Of a stretch of 64,000 bases of DNA, positions 7,501 to 18,800 are shown piece after piece (position 1 is the first letter of the stretch; every line of letters begins with the position of its first letter). A program made the translations under genes and the position numbers. The notes under the pieces were generated by a model that worked only from the letters and a program-made list of their open reading frames with translations, did no database searches and was not told the DNA's origin. Source of the stretch: Aquipseudomonas guryensis (GTDB taxonomy: Bacteria > Pseudomonadota > Gammaproteobacteria > Pseudomonadales > Pseudomonadaceae). Location: the NCBI RefSeq assembly GCF_014164785.1, contig NZ_JACJFN010000002.1:795628-859627 (forward strand), read 5' to 3'.

Positions 7501-9896
7501 GTGACCACCGTCTCGGTCGGGCCGTAGCCGTTGATGATCCGTTGCGGCTGCAGCACCTTCTGCAGGCGCTCGTAAGTTTCGCGTGTAAAGGCTTCGCCAC
7601 CCAGGGTCCAGGAGCGGACCGGCAGTTTCAGGTCTTGGCTTTCCACCCAGTCCAGCAGTTGCTGGGCATAGCTCGGTGGCAGGCAGGAGATGGTCACGCC
7701 TTCGTCGGCGATGACCTGGCAGGTTTTTTCCGCGCTCCACAGCTCCTGGTCGCGGATCACCAGGCGGCTGCCAAAGGCCAGCGGTACCGTCCAGCGCTCC
7801 AGGGCGCCGTCGAAGCTGATCGAGGCGAAGTGCAGCTCCACGTCGTCCGGGGTCATGCCGTAGCGCTGGCCGATGGTCTGCACATGCATGCTCAGGCCGA
7901 GGTGGTTTACCGCCACGCCCTTGGGCTGGCCGGTGGAGCCGGAGGTGTAGATCAGGTAGGCCAGATTGAGCGGGTGCAGCTTGACGCTTGGTGCAGACGA
8001 CGCAAATGCCGACAGGTCGAGCTGGTCCAGATACAGCGGCTCGACGCCCTCGCCCAGCGGCAGGCGCTCGGCCAAGTCGGAGGAAGTGATCAGCCACTTC
8101 AGCCCCGAGTCCTCGACCATGTAGCTCAGGCGCTCACGCGGGTAGTCCGGATCAAGCGGCACAAAGGCGCTGCCGGCCTTCAGCACCGCCAGCATGGCCA
8201 CGATCATCGCATTACCGCGCTCCAGCGAGACGCCGACACGGGACTCCGGCTGTACGCCGTGGGAAACCAGCAGATTGGCCAGTTGGTTGGAGCGAGACTC
8301 CAGCTCGGCAAAGGCAATCCGCTCGCCGCCATGCACCAGGGCGATGGCTTCGGGGCGCAGACGCGCCTGCTCGGCGATCAGCTCGGGCAACAGGCGCGCG
8401 GCATCGAAGCTCTGCCGCGACATGTTCCACTCGGCCAGTTGCAACTGATCCTGGCCATCCAGCACCTCCAGACGCACCAAAGGCTGATCCGGTGCGGTAC
8501 TGACCCGCTCCAGCAGGCTCAGCAGATGCGCCGCCATCTTCTGCATCTGCCCATCGTCCAGCCGCTCGCGGGCCCAGGTCAGGGTCAGGCGCAGCTGGCC
8601 GGCGCTGTCTTCCAGGCTGTCCAGGGCCAGGTCGAACAGCGCGTGCGGCACGCCCTGTGCCAGCGGCTCCAGGCGCAGGCCGGGCAGCTGCAAGGCGCCG
8701 AGGTCGCGCTTCTGGTGGTTGAACAGCACCTGGAACAGCGGCGTCTGGCCCAGGCTGCGCTCGGGCGCCAGGGCCTCCACCAACTGATCGAACGGCAGGT
8801 CCTGCTGGTCCTGAGCGTCCAACGCGTGACGGCGCACCTCGGCCAGCAGCTGACGGAAACTCATGCCGGCATCGAATTCGGCGCGCAGCACCTGGGTGTT
8901 GACGAAGAAGCCCACCAGCGGCGCGGTCTCGGCGCGCTGGCGGTTGGCTACCGGCACACCGACGCGGATGTCACGCTGGTTGCTGTAGCGCGCCAAGAGC
9001 AGCTGGAAGGCGGCCAGCAGCAGCATGAACAGGGTCGCGCCCTCGCCCTGGGCCAGCTGGCGCAGGCGTTCGGCCAATGCCTGCGGCACAGCGATGGCCT
9101 GGCGCGCGGCATGGCGCTGGCCACTCGCATCCAGTTTGTAGGGCAAGGCCAGTACCGGCTGCTCTTGCCCTAAGCGTTCACGCCAGTAGCCGAGCTGGCG
9201 TTCGCGCTCGCCGGCCTCCAGCCAGGCGCGCTGCCACTGGGCGTAATCGGCGTACTGGATCGGCAGCTCGGCCAGCTGCGGCGCCTGCCCCTGGCGCAGC
9301 GCGGCATAGGCGCGTCCCAGTTCCTCGGCGAACACGCCGATCGACCAGCCGTCGGAGACGATGTGGTGACAGACGATCTGCAAGCGCCAGCGCTGCTCTT
9401 CCAGACGCAGCAGCTGCACGCGCAGCAGCGGCCCTTCGATCAGGTCGAAGGCCCGTGCTGCATGGGCATCGGCCAGGGTCTGCACGGCCTCGGCCTCACC
9501 GCGCAGGTCGCGCTCCTCCAGGGCCAGCGGACCTGGCGGGTCAATGCGCTGGCATAGATGGCCGTCATGTTCGTAGAAACGCGTGCGCAGCGCCTCGTGG
9601 CGCTCGACAATCAGCTCCAGAGCCGCCAACAGCGCGGCACGATCCAGCTCACCCTCCAGAGCGAAGGCGCCGACCATGTGGTAGGCGCTGCTGTCCGGCT
9701 CCAGCTGGGCCACCAGCCACAGGCGCTGCTGGGCATGCGAGGCTGGCAGATGCTCGCCACGGGTTGCCGGCACCAGCGGCAGACGGTCGAAGCGGATACC
9801 CTTGTTGGCCAGCAATTCGAGGAAACGCTTCTGTTCTGCTGGCCCTAAGGCGAGGAAACGCCGCGCCAGGGCGGCCTTGTCGATGGGCGCGGTCAC
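4509..9896 (-). CDS. NRPS, terminal module C-A-T-E-TE (siderophore module 4)
   Basis: A 1795-residue synthetase. Condensation domain about 48-480 (HHIVSDGWS at 177), adenylation about 490-990 (LIYTSGSTG, GYGPTETV, YRTGDLVRW, LTPAGKLDR), carrier about 1005-1070 (LGGDS, the form usual before an epimerase), epimerisation about 1080-1520 (HHLVVDGVSW, VGWFTSLYP) and thioesterase about 1530-1795 (GWSLGG nucleophile elbow, Ser near 1606). My alignment to GrsA gives pocket residues D-G-E-C-T-G-G-V-T-K, identical to modules 1 and 2; Glu239 suits a basic amino acid, and with the neighbouring hydroxylase and acetylase the likely substrate is acetyl-hydroxyornithine. The thioesterase releases the chain by hydrolysis or cyclisation. 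The start is a GTG overlapping the upstream stop in a GTGA tetranucleotide, indicating translational coupling. Confidence 0.95.
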   Translation of the reverse strand: MTAPIDKAALARRFLALGPAEQKRFLELLANKGIRFDRLPLVPATRGEHLPASHAQQRLWLVAQLEPDSSAYHMVGAFALEGELDRAALLAALELIVERHEALRTRFYEHDGHLCQRIDPPGPLALEERDLRGEAEAVQTLADAHAARAFDLIEGPLLRVQLLRLEEQRWRLQIVCHHIVSDGWSIGVFAEELGRAYAALRQGQAPQLAELPIQYADYAQWQRAWLEAGERERQLGYWRERLGQEQPVLALPYKLDASGQRHAARQAIAVPQALAERLRQLAQGEGATLFMLLLAAFQLLLARYSNQRDIRVGVPVANRQRAETAPLVGFFVNTQVLRAEFDAGMSFRQLLAEVRRHALDAQDQQDLPFDQLVEALAPERSLGQTPLFQVLFNHQKRDLGALQLPGLRLEPLAQGVPHALFDLALDSLEDSAGQLRLTLTWARERLDDGQMQKMAAHLLSLLERVSTAPDQPLVRLEVLDGQDQLQLAEWNMSRQSFDAARLLPELIAEQARLRPEAIALVHGGERIAFAELESRSNQLANLLVSHGVQPESRVGVSLERGNAMIVAMLAVLKAGSAFVPLDPDYPRERLSYMVEDSGLKWLITSSDLAERLPLGEGVEPLYLDQLDLSAFASSAPSVKLHPLNLAYLIYTSGSTGQPKGVAVNHLGLSMHVQTIGQRYGMTPDDVELHFASISFDGALERWTVPLAFGSRLVIRDQELWSAEKTCQVIADEGVTISCLPPSYAQQLLDWVESQDLKLPVRSWTLGGEAFTRETYERLQKVLQPQRIINGYGPTETVVTPLIWEAYPGDSFEAAYAPIGNPVGPRSLHVLDAELNLLPIGVAGELYIGGEVGLARGYFQRPELTAERFLPDPFGTAGERMYRTGDLVRWREDGTLDYLGRVDHQVKIRGFRIELGEIESQLLALEGVQEAAVIARETPTGKQLVGYVVARDNTDTNALRSELAKVLPDYMVPAQIIVLDKLPLTPAGKLDRAALPEPRWQSQGYEAPQTDNERILAAIWAEVLGVERVGRQDHFFELGGDSIVALQVVSRVRQQGLQLAPRELFQFPRLAELAQAARAAGEEIAQEPVTGELPLAPIQAHFFAMNQAEPAHWNQALNLELLRPLDPILLEQALQALVAHHDGLRLRFEQRDGRWTQHYGEVQADQPLLWQREAADDAQAEALCNEAQRSLDLVRGTLLRGLHLRQAGKANRLLLAVHHLVVDGVSWRILLEDLLAAYRQLEAGQTVRLPGKSLSYKGWSESLQQWARGAAAQVELDAWCSRLSGPALALPRELDGISASHGDKREVRLALDVAETKRLLQAPAQLGVRIDALLLTALTRVLCRWSGHSGLRVNLEGHGREALAGELDLSRTVGWFTSLYPLQLPHLDDPQLQLQRVQQHLQQVEQGGQGYGVLRWLGDAQARASLAELPTAEVIFNYLGQYQAGAAADWFRPATGGGAAVAADNPLAARLAVNGQVFDGQLQLSWEYAANQYRGETIESLAADYRRELLGLLELARGQAVQGPSPLLRLTRQQADKTPLFCPHPVTGRVTGYQPLAARLDGTREVFGLQCRSFLDPSWRDASLAEMADAYLAALLQQQPQGPYHLIGWSLGGSLALELAARLEARGAEVAFLGLLDCYVPGTEIAGDDARHPQARAKLVEHLQLLAPELPAKAWDSLFERLLQLEPLDWPQVASTWFAGQALDGMTRQSLEELLFAWALEQHMRRLCAGYALPTVKVRPHCWWAAQPAGRAVLLERGLEQVQGRAASHRLVDTDHQGIVRHPQVLQELAALLQPA
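6725..8425 (-). repeat. A-T segment copy, module 4
   Basis: DNA for the adenylation domain and following carrier of module 4. Long stretches are almost base-for-base the same as 17612-19310 (module 1), especially in the 6760-7160 part, and it is more loosely similar to 13205-14910 (module 2). Boundaries are approximate, set where similarity fades into the condensation/epimerisation regions. Confidence 0.85.
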
Positions 9897-12800
9897 AGGG
9901 CCTCCAGTTCGTCGAGCAGCGCGGCCATGTCGCGCAGGTCTTGGTCTTCTTCCTCGGCAGCGGCCGGGGCCTGACCGTCAAGATTGGCGGCCAGGGCCGC
10001 CAGGTTTTCCGCTTCGAAGAAGGTGCGCAGCGGTAGTTCCAGCCCCAGGCGCTGGCGCAGCAGGGCCACGGCCTGGGTGGCCAGCAGTGAATGCCCGCCG
10101 AGTTCGAAGAAGTTGTCGTCGAGGCCGACCTGGGCCACTTCCAGCACTTCCTGCCAGATAGCCGCCAGGGCGATCTCCCGTTCGCTCTGTGGCGCCCGGT
10201 AAACCCGTGCCTGCCACACCGGCTCGGGCAGCGCACGACGCTCCAGCTTGCCGTTGGGCGACAGCGGCATGCGCTCCAGGCGCATCAGGATCGAGGGCAC
10301 CATGTGCTCGGGCAGCTCGCTCTTCAATGCCGCCTTGATGCCGGCCAGCCAGGCGGTCTCATCCACCGGCAGCGGATCGGCCACCAGATAGCCGACCAGC
10401 TGCTTGCCTATCTGGCTGTCGCGGGCTACCACCACGGCCTCGGCGACGCCCGGCTGGGCACCGAGCTGGGCTTCGATCTCGCCCAGTTCGACGCGGAAGC
10501 CGCGGATCTTCACCTGATGGTCGATGCGCCCCAGGTAGTCGATGGCGCCATCGGCGCGCCAGCGCACCAGGTCGCCGGTGCGGTACATGCGTCCGCCCTC
10601 GCTGCTGAACGGATCGGGCAGGAAGCGCTCGGCGGTCAGTTCCGGCCGGCGGTGGTAGCCGCGCGCCAGGCCAACACCGGCGATATACAGCTCGCCGGGC
10701 ACACCCTGCGGCACCGGGTTGAGCTGGGCATCAAGGATATGCAGGCGCAGGTTGGCGATCGGCCGGCCGATTGGCACGGCATGCCGCCCTTCCTCTACGC
10801 AGGTCCAGTGACTGACGTCGATGGCTGCCTCGGTCGGGCCGTACAGGTTGTAAAGCCCAGCCTGCGGCAGTCGCTGGAAAGTGCGCACCTGCAGCTCAGC
10901 CGGTAGCGCCTCGCCGCTGCAGATGACGCGGGTCAGGCTCTGGCACTGCTCCACGTCCGGATGCAGGAGGAAAGCCTGCAGCATGGAGGGCACGAAGTGC
11001 AGCGTATTGACCTTGTGGCGCTGGATAAGCTCCACCAGCTTCTGCGGGTCGCGATGGTCGCCCGGCGCGGCCACGGCCAGGCAGGCGCCGGTGATCAGAG
11101 GCCAGAAGAACTCCCACACCGAGACGTCGAAGCTGAACGGAGTTTTCTGCAGCACCACATCGCTAGCGCCGAGCTGATAGGCCTCCTGCATCCACAGAAT
11201 GCGGTTGGCCAGGGCCTCGTGGCTGTTGCCGGCGCCCTTGGGCTTGCCGGTGGAGCCGGAGGTGTAGATCAGATAAGCCAGGTCGTCGGCCTGCAGCTCG
11301 ACCTGCGGCGGTTCGATGCTCTCGGCGCTGCAGTCCTCGCGATCCAGGCCCAGTGCTTTGAGCCCGGCCGGCAGTGGTAGGCGCTCGACCAGCGCGCAGT
11401 GCGACAGCAGCAGGTCGACGCCGGAATCCTCCAGCAGATAGGCCAGGCGTTCCAGCGGGTATTCCGGATCGAGCGGCACGTAAGCACCGCCGGCGCGGAC
11501 GATGGCATGCAGGCCGATCACCAGCTCCAGCGAGCGCTCCAGGCTGATACCGACCAGGCTGCCGCGCCGCACGCCGAGGCTACGCAGGCGGTTGGCCAAC
11601 TGGTTGATACGTGCCTCCAACTCGGCGTAGCTCAGCGTCTGCTCGCCGAACACCAGGGCTGGCGCCTGCGGCGTGCGCGCGGCCTGCTGGCTGATGCGCT
11701 CACTGAGGAAAACCTGCGGCCCGTAGTCCTTGGCCGTGTCGTTCCAGGTGGCGAGCTGCGCCTGCTCGTCTTCCTCCAGCAACGGCAGCAGGCCGATGGG
11801 CTGACTCGGGTCGGCGCAGATGCCTTCCAGCAGCCGCACGAAATGCCTTGCCAGGCGGGAGATGGTGCGCGCCTCGAACAGCTCGGCGGCGTAGCTGACG
11901 AAACCGCTGAGGCTGCCATCGGCCGCCTCAGCGGTATCCAGCGCCAAGTCGAACTGCGCGCCGGCGGCGCCCGGGTCATGCGGTTGCACACGCAGGCCCG
12001 GCAGGCTGCCGAGGGCGCTGAAGTCCACCTGCTGATGGTTGAAGGTCACCTGGAACAGCGGGTGATGGCTCAGGCTGCGCGTCGGTTGCAGGGCTTCCAC
12101 CAACTGGTCGAAGGGCAGTTCCTGGTTGGCCAGAGCATCGCGGCTGGCCTGGACCAGTTCGTCGAGCAGCTCGCGGAAGGGTTTCAGCCCCGCTGGCTCG
12201 CCGCGCAGCACCAGGGTGTTGATGAAGCAACCGAGCACGCCGTCCATTTCCGCCAGGCTACGCCCGGCCACCGGTACGCCGACTCGGACATCTTCCTGGC
12301 CGCTGTAGCGGTGCAGCAAGGTCTGCCAGGCCGCCAACAACAGGCTGAACAGCGTGCTGCCCTCACGCTGGGCCAGGGCGCGCAGTTGCGCGGTGAGCAA
12401 CGGCGACAGCTCGAAGCGCCAACGCAGGCCCTGGCGCGCGCCCTGAGCCGGGCGCGGATGGTCGGTGGGCAACTCCAGCAGCGGCTGGTGTTCACCCAGG
12501 CGCGCCTTCCAGTAATCCAGCTGGCGCGTGGCTTCGCTGGATTTCAGCCAGTCGCGCTGCCACTGGGCATAGTCGGCGTACTGCAGCGGCAGCGGCGCGA
12601 ACTGCGCGGTACGGCCCTCGGCGAACGCCGCGTAGGCGGCGGCGAACTCGCCGATGAAACGCTGCATCGACCAGCCATCGGAGACTATGTGGTGCTGGAC
12701 CAGCAGCAGGCGGTACTCCTGATCGGCCAGGCGCAGCACGCTCACCCGCAGTAGCGGCTCGGAAGCCAGGTTGAACGGGCGCGTGAGCAGCTTCTGCGCA

Positions 12801-15800
12801 TAATCGCGCGCCTCGATTTCACGCTCACTGGCCGGCAGTTCACGCAGGTCGAACCAGTCGATGCGCTGGCCCTGCGGCGCCAGGATGCGCTGGCGCGCCT
12901 CGCCACCCACCTCGACAAAGCGCGTACGCAGCGCCTCATGGCGCGCTTCCAGCTGGTCGAAAGCGGCCTGCAGCGCCTGGCGGTCCAGGCGGCCCTGCAG
13001 GTCGAGGCCTGCCGGCATATGGTAGGCGCCGTTGCTCGGGTCCAGACGGTTGAGGAACCACAGACGCTGCTGAGCATGCGACAGCGGCAGGTCGCTACCG
13101 CGTGGCAGCGCGCGCAGCACCGGTGCATCGACGGCTTCGCGTTGCAGGGAAGCCGCACAGTCGGCCAGTCGGCTCTGCTCGAACAAGGCCTTGAGCGGCA
13201 ACTGCAGGCCCTGCTGGCGGATGCGGCTGACCACCTTGAGCGCGACGATGGAATCGCCGCCCAGCTCAAAGAAATGATCCTGGCGCCCTACCCGCTCCAC
13301 GCCCAGTACGTCGGCCCAGATGGCGGCGAGGATGCGTTCGTGGTCGGTTTGCGGCGCCTCGTAGCTCTGGCTCTGCCAGATCGGCTCCGGCAGCGCGGCA
13401 CGGTCCAGCTTGCCGGCTGGGGTCAACGGCAGCTTGGCCAGGGCGATAATCTGCGCCGGGACCATATAGTCCGGCAGGGTTTTAGCCAGTTCGGCGCGCA
13501 GAGCATTGACGTCGCTGTTGTCGCGAGCGACCACATAACCGACCAGTTGTTTGCCGGTTGGCGTCTCGCGGGCGATCACCGCCGCTTCCTGCACGCCTTC
13601 GAGGACCAGCAGCTGGCTCTCGATCTCGCCCAGCTCGATACGGAAACCACGGATCTTCACCTGATGGTCGACGCGGCCCAGGTAATCCAGGGTGCCATCC
13701 GCACGCCAGCGCACCAGGTCGCCGGTGCGGTACATGCGCTCGCCCGCAGCACCGAACGGGTCGGGCAGGAAGCGTTCGGCAGTCAGTTCGGGACGCTGGT
13801 AGTAACCGCGAGCCAGGCCCACTTCGCCACCGATATACAGCTCGCCGGCGACCCCGATGGGCAGCAGGTTCAGCTCAGCATCCAGCACATACAGGCTGCG
13901 CGGGCCGACCGGATTGCCGATCGGCGCATAGGCTGCCTCGAAGGAGTCACCCGGGTAGGCTTCCCAGATCAGCGGGGTGACCACCGTCTCGGTCGGGCCA
14001 TAACCATTGATGATCCGTTGCGGCTGCAACACCTTCTGCAGGCGCTCGTAGGTTTCACGGGTAAAGGCTTCGCCACCCAGGGTCCACGACCGTACCGGCA
14101 GTTTCAGGCCTTGCGACTCGACCCAATCCAACAGTTGCTGGGCATAGCTGGGCGGCAGGCAGGAGATGGTCACGCCTTCGTCGGCGATCACCTGGCAGGT
14201 CTTCTCCGCGCTCCACAACTCCTTGTCGCGAATCACCAGGCGGCTGCCGAACGCCAGCGGTACCGTCCAGCGCTCCAGAGCGCCGTCGAAGCTGATCGAG
14301 GCGAAATGCAGCTCGACATCGTCCGGCGTCATACCGTAACGCTGGCCGATGGTCTGCACATGCATGCTCAGGCCGAGATGGTTCACCGCCACGCCCTTGG
14401 GCTGGCCGGTGGAGCCGGAGGTGTAGATCAGGTAGGCCAGATTCAGTGGATGCGGCTCGACGCTTGGCGCTGACGACTCAAAGGCAGATAGATCGAGCCG
14501 GTCCAGATACAGCGGCTCGACACCCTCACCCAAAGGCAGGCGCTCGGCCAGGTCAGAGCTGGTGATCAGCCACTTCAGCCCAGAGTCCTCGACCATGTAG
14601 CTCAGGCGCTCGCGCGGGTAATCCGGATCGAGCGGCACAAAGGCACCACCCGACTTCAGCACCGCCAGCATGGCCACGATCATCGCATTGTCCCGCTCTA
14701 GCGAGACACCCACGCGGGACTCGGACTGCACACCGCGAGAAACCAGCAGATTGGCCAGGCGATTGGCGCGCGCCTCAAGCTCGGCAAAGGCAACCCGCTC
14801 GCCGCCATGCACCAGGGCGATGGCATCCGGACGCAGGCGCGCCTGCTCGGCGATCAATTCAGGCAACAAGCGCGCGGCATCGAAGGCCTGCCGCGGTTTG
14901 TTCCACTCGGCCAGCCGTGCCTGCTCATCGGCGGAACTCAGCTGCAGGCTGCCCAGCGCACGCGCTGGGTCGCCGCAGACCTGCGCCAGGGCCTGGCGCA
15001 GCAACGCCTCGACCTGGGCAATGCCGTCGGCATCGAAATGCGCACGGTCGTAGGCCAGCAGCAGCTCCAGGCGGCTGCCCGGCAGCACGGCCAGGGTCAT
15101 CGGGTAATGGGTGAACTCGTGGCTTTGTGGCAGGCCCAAACGCAGCTCGCCGCGCTCGGCCTGCTTGAGTGCCTCGCCCAGCGGGTAGTTCTCGAATACC
15201 AGCAGGCTGTCGAACAGCGCCTCGCCGGCGCTGCCGACCCAGCGCTGGATATCGTGCAGCGGGCTGTGCTCGTGCTCGCGCAGCTGCAGGTTCTGCACCT
15301 GCAGCGCGGCCAGCCAGTCGCCCAGCGGCTGCTCGGCCGGCAGTTGCACGGCAACGGGAAGGCTGTTGATAAACAGGCCAAGCATCTGCTCGCTGCCGGC
15401 CAGCTCGGTCGGGCGACCGGCCACGGTGGCGCCGAAGCACAGGCTGCGCTTGCCGGTCAGGCGCGCCAGCAGCAAGGCCCAGGCGGCCTGTACCAGGGTA
15501 TTGAGGGTCAGGCCATGGCGCTGGGCGAAGCCGCGAATTCGTTGTTCGGTGGCGCTATCGAGCGGCAGCGGATGACGGGCATGGCCCTGCTCCGGAACGC
15601 GGCACGGCAGGCAGCCGGCGATGCGGGTGGCGCCGTCCAGCGGGGCCAGCTGTTCACGCCAGAAGGCCTGCTCGGTAGCCGCATCCTGGCCTTCGAGCCA
15701 GTGGATATAGTCACGGAACTGACCGCCCGGTGCCGGCAGGCGATCACCGTGATACAGGGCCAGCACCTCGGCGAACAGCAGGCCGTTGCTCCAGCCGTCC

Positions 15801-18800
15801 AGCAACAGATGGTGCAGGGTCCAGACCAGCACGAAGTCGCCGGCGCCGCGCTGGATCAGCGCCAGACGCAGCAGCGGCGCCTGGTCGAGGGCAAAGCCGC
15901 GCTCGCGCTCGGCGCTGCAGAAGGCCTGCAGCTGCGCATCGAAATCGGCGACGCCGCGCCAGTCGAGCTCCTGCCAGTCCAGTTCGACCTCGGCCTGCAC
16001 CAGTTGCAACGGGCGTTCGCCCAGCAGGAAGCGGCTGCGTAGCACGCCATGGCGCGCCAGCACCTGGCACCAGGCGTTCTGCAGGCGAGCCGGATCGAGG
16101 CCGGTGAACGGCAGCAGCAGCTGGCTGACATAGCTGCCGGCACCTTCCAGCTGGCTGTGGAACAGCAGGCCCTGCTGCAGCGGCGACAGCGGGTGGATGT
16201 CTTCCACGCCGGCCAATGCATCCAGTTCGACCTGACTCAGACCGGCCAGCGGCACATCGCTGGGCGTCAGCCGTGGCGAGACCTTGGCACAGTGCTGGGC
16301 GATGCTGTGCAACTCATCCTGCAGGCGTGCGACCAGACCTTCCACGGTGGTGCGCGCCAGCTGCGCCGGGTTGAAGTCGATGTGCAGCTGCAGGGCACCG
16401 CCACGCTGCTCGGCGTTGATGACCAATGGCGCATCCATGGACGCATCGGCTTCGCGCCAGAGTCCACCTTCGAGCAGCCGCAAGCCGCCCTCGCCCTGGT
16501 CGAACTGGCCCAGGTAGTTGAACAGCAGTTGCGGAGCGCGCTCGGTCAATTGACCTTGTTGGGCCAGTAGACCAAAGCCCAGGCCCAGATCGGGCACGGC
16601 GCGCAGTTGCTCCTTGATCGCCTTGAGATTGGCAGTCAGCTCGGTCTCGGGCTGCAGGCGCACGGGGTAGAGGCTGGTGAACCAGCCGACGCTGCGCGAC
16701 AGGTCGATATCCTCGAACAGCGGCGCGCGGCCATGGCTCTCTAGGTGCAGGGTCAGCGCCGGCTGCTCGCTCCAGCTGCACAGCACGCGGCTCAGGGCGG
16801 TCAGCAGCAGTTCATCGGCACGCAGGCGATAGGCGCGCTGGCCAGCCTGCAGCAGGTCGCGAGTGAAGCCGGCCTCCAGACTCAGCTCGATACGCTTGCT
16901 GGTTCCTTCGGTGCCCGCCTCCTGGCTCTGCAGGGGCAGCTCGCCGCCGGTCTGTTGGGCCTGCCAATACGGCAGTTGTGCGTCCACATTCCAGTCGACC
17001 AGGCGCTCGCCCCAGGTCTTGAAGGCACTGGTCTTGGCCGGCAGCTGCACCGGCAGGCCGCTGGCCAGTTGCAGACAGGCACGCTGCAGGTCTTCCAGCA
17101 GTACGCGCCAGGACACCCCATCGACCACCAGGTGGTGGATAGACAGCAGCAGGCGATCGGCCTGTCCTGGCTGGGTCAGATACAGACCAAGCAGGTGTAA
17201 ACCGCTGGCCGGATCAATGCTGCGCTGCGCGGCGTCATAGTGCGGCTGCGGGTCCTCGCCGATAGCCAGTTCGACCTGTTGCAGCAGCGGGCTGCCGCCT
17301 TCGCTGGCATGCATTTGCTGCCACTGGCCATCGAGCGGCTCAAAGCGCAGGCGCAGGGCGTCGTGGTGCTGAACCAGGGCTTGCAGCGCCTGTTCCAGCT
17401 GGGCGGCCGGCAACGGCTCGGCCAGCTCCAGCAGCAGGTACTGGTTGCACGGGGCCAGGCCTTCGCGCTGCAGCAGCCGGGACTGGATTGGCATCAACGG
17501 TGCGGCGCCGGTCACCGGGCCCTGCTCGGCCAGCGGGGCGGCCACAAGGCGGGCGACTCCGGCAAGCTGCGCCAGGGTCTGCTGCTGGAACAGGTCCTTG
17601 GGCGTCAGACCCAGCCCCTGCTGGCGTGCACGGCTGACCACCTGCAAGGCGACGATGGAATCACCGCCCAGCTCGAAGAAATGGTCCTGGCGCCCTACCC
17701 GCTCCACCCCCAGCACTTCTACCCAGATGGCGGCGAGAATGCGTTCATTGTCGGTTTGCGGGGCCTCGTAGTCCTGGCTCTGCCACGTCGGTTCCGGCAG
17801 CGCGGCGCGATCCAGCTTGCCGGCTGGGGTCAGCGGCAGCTTGTCCAGGACAATGATCTGCGCCGGGACCATATAGTCCGGCAGTACCTTGGCCAGTTCG
17901 CTGCGTAGAGCATTGGTATCGGTGTTGTCGCGGGCGACGACATAGCCCACCAGCTGCTTGCCGGTCGGCGTCTCACGGGCAATCACCGCTGCTTCCTGCA
18001 CGCCTTCAAGAGCCAGCAGCTGACTCTCGATCTCGCCCAGCTCGATACGGAAACCACGGATCTTCACCTGGTGATCGACGCGACCCAGGTAATCCAGGGT
18101 GCCGTCTTCACGCCAGCGCACCAGGTCGCCGGTGCGGTACATGCGTTCGCCAGCTGCGCCGAAGGGATCAGGCAGGAAGCGCTCGGCAGTCAGCTCGGGA
18201 CGCTGGAAGTAGCCACGGGCCAGGCCGACTTCGCCGCCGATATACAGCTCGCCAGCCACGCCGATGGGCAGCAGGTTCAGCTCGGCATCCAGCACATAGA
18301 GGCTGCGCGGGCCGACTGGATTGCCGATCGGCGCATAGGCAGCCTCGAAACTGTCGCCAGGGAAGGCTTCCCAGATCAGCGGGGTCACCACCGTCTCGGT
18401 CGGGCCGTAGCCGTTGATGATGCGTTGCGGCTGCAGGACTTTCTGCAGACGCTCGTAGGTCTCGCGGGTAAAGGCCTCACCGCCCAGGGTCCAGGAACGT
18501 ACCGACAGTTGCAGACCTTGCGACTCGACCCAATCCAACAGTTGCTGGGCATAGCTGGGCGGCAGGCAGGAGATGGTCACGCCTTCGTCGGCGATCACCT
18601 GGCAGGTCTTCTCGGCGCTCCACAGTTCCTGGTCGCGAATCACCAGGCGGCTGCCAAAGGCCAGCGGTACGGTCCAGCGCTCCAGGGCGCCGTCGAAACT
18701 GATCGAGGCGAAATGCAGCTCCACGTCGTCCGGGGTCATGCCATAGCGCTGGCCGATGGTCTGTACATGCATGCTCAGGCCGAGGTGGTTCACCGCCACG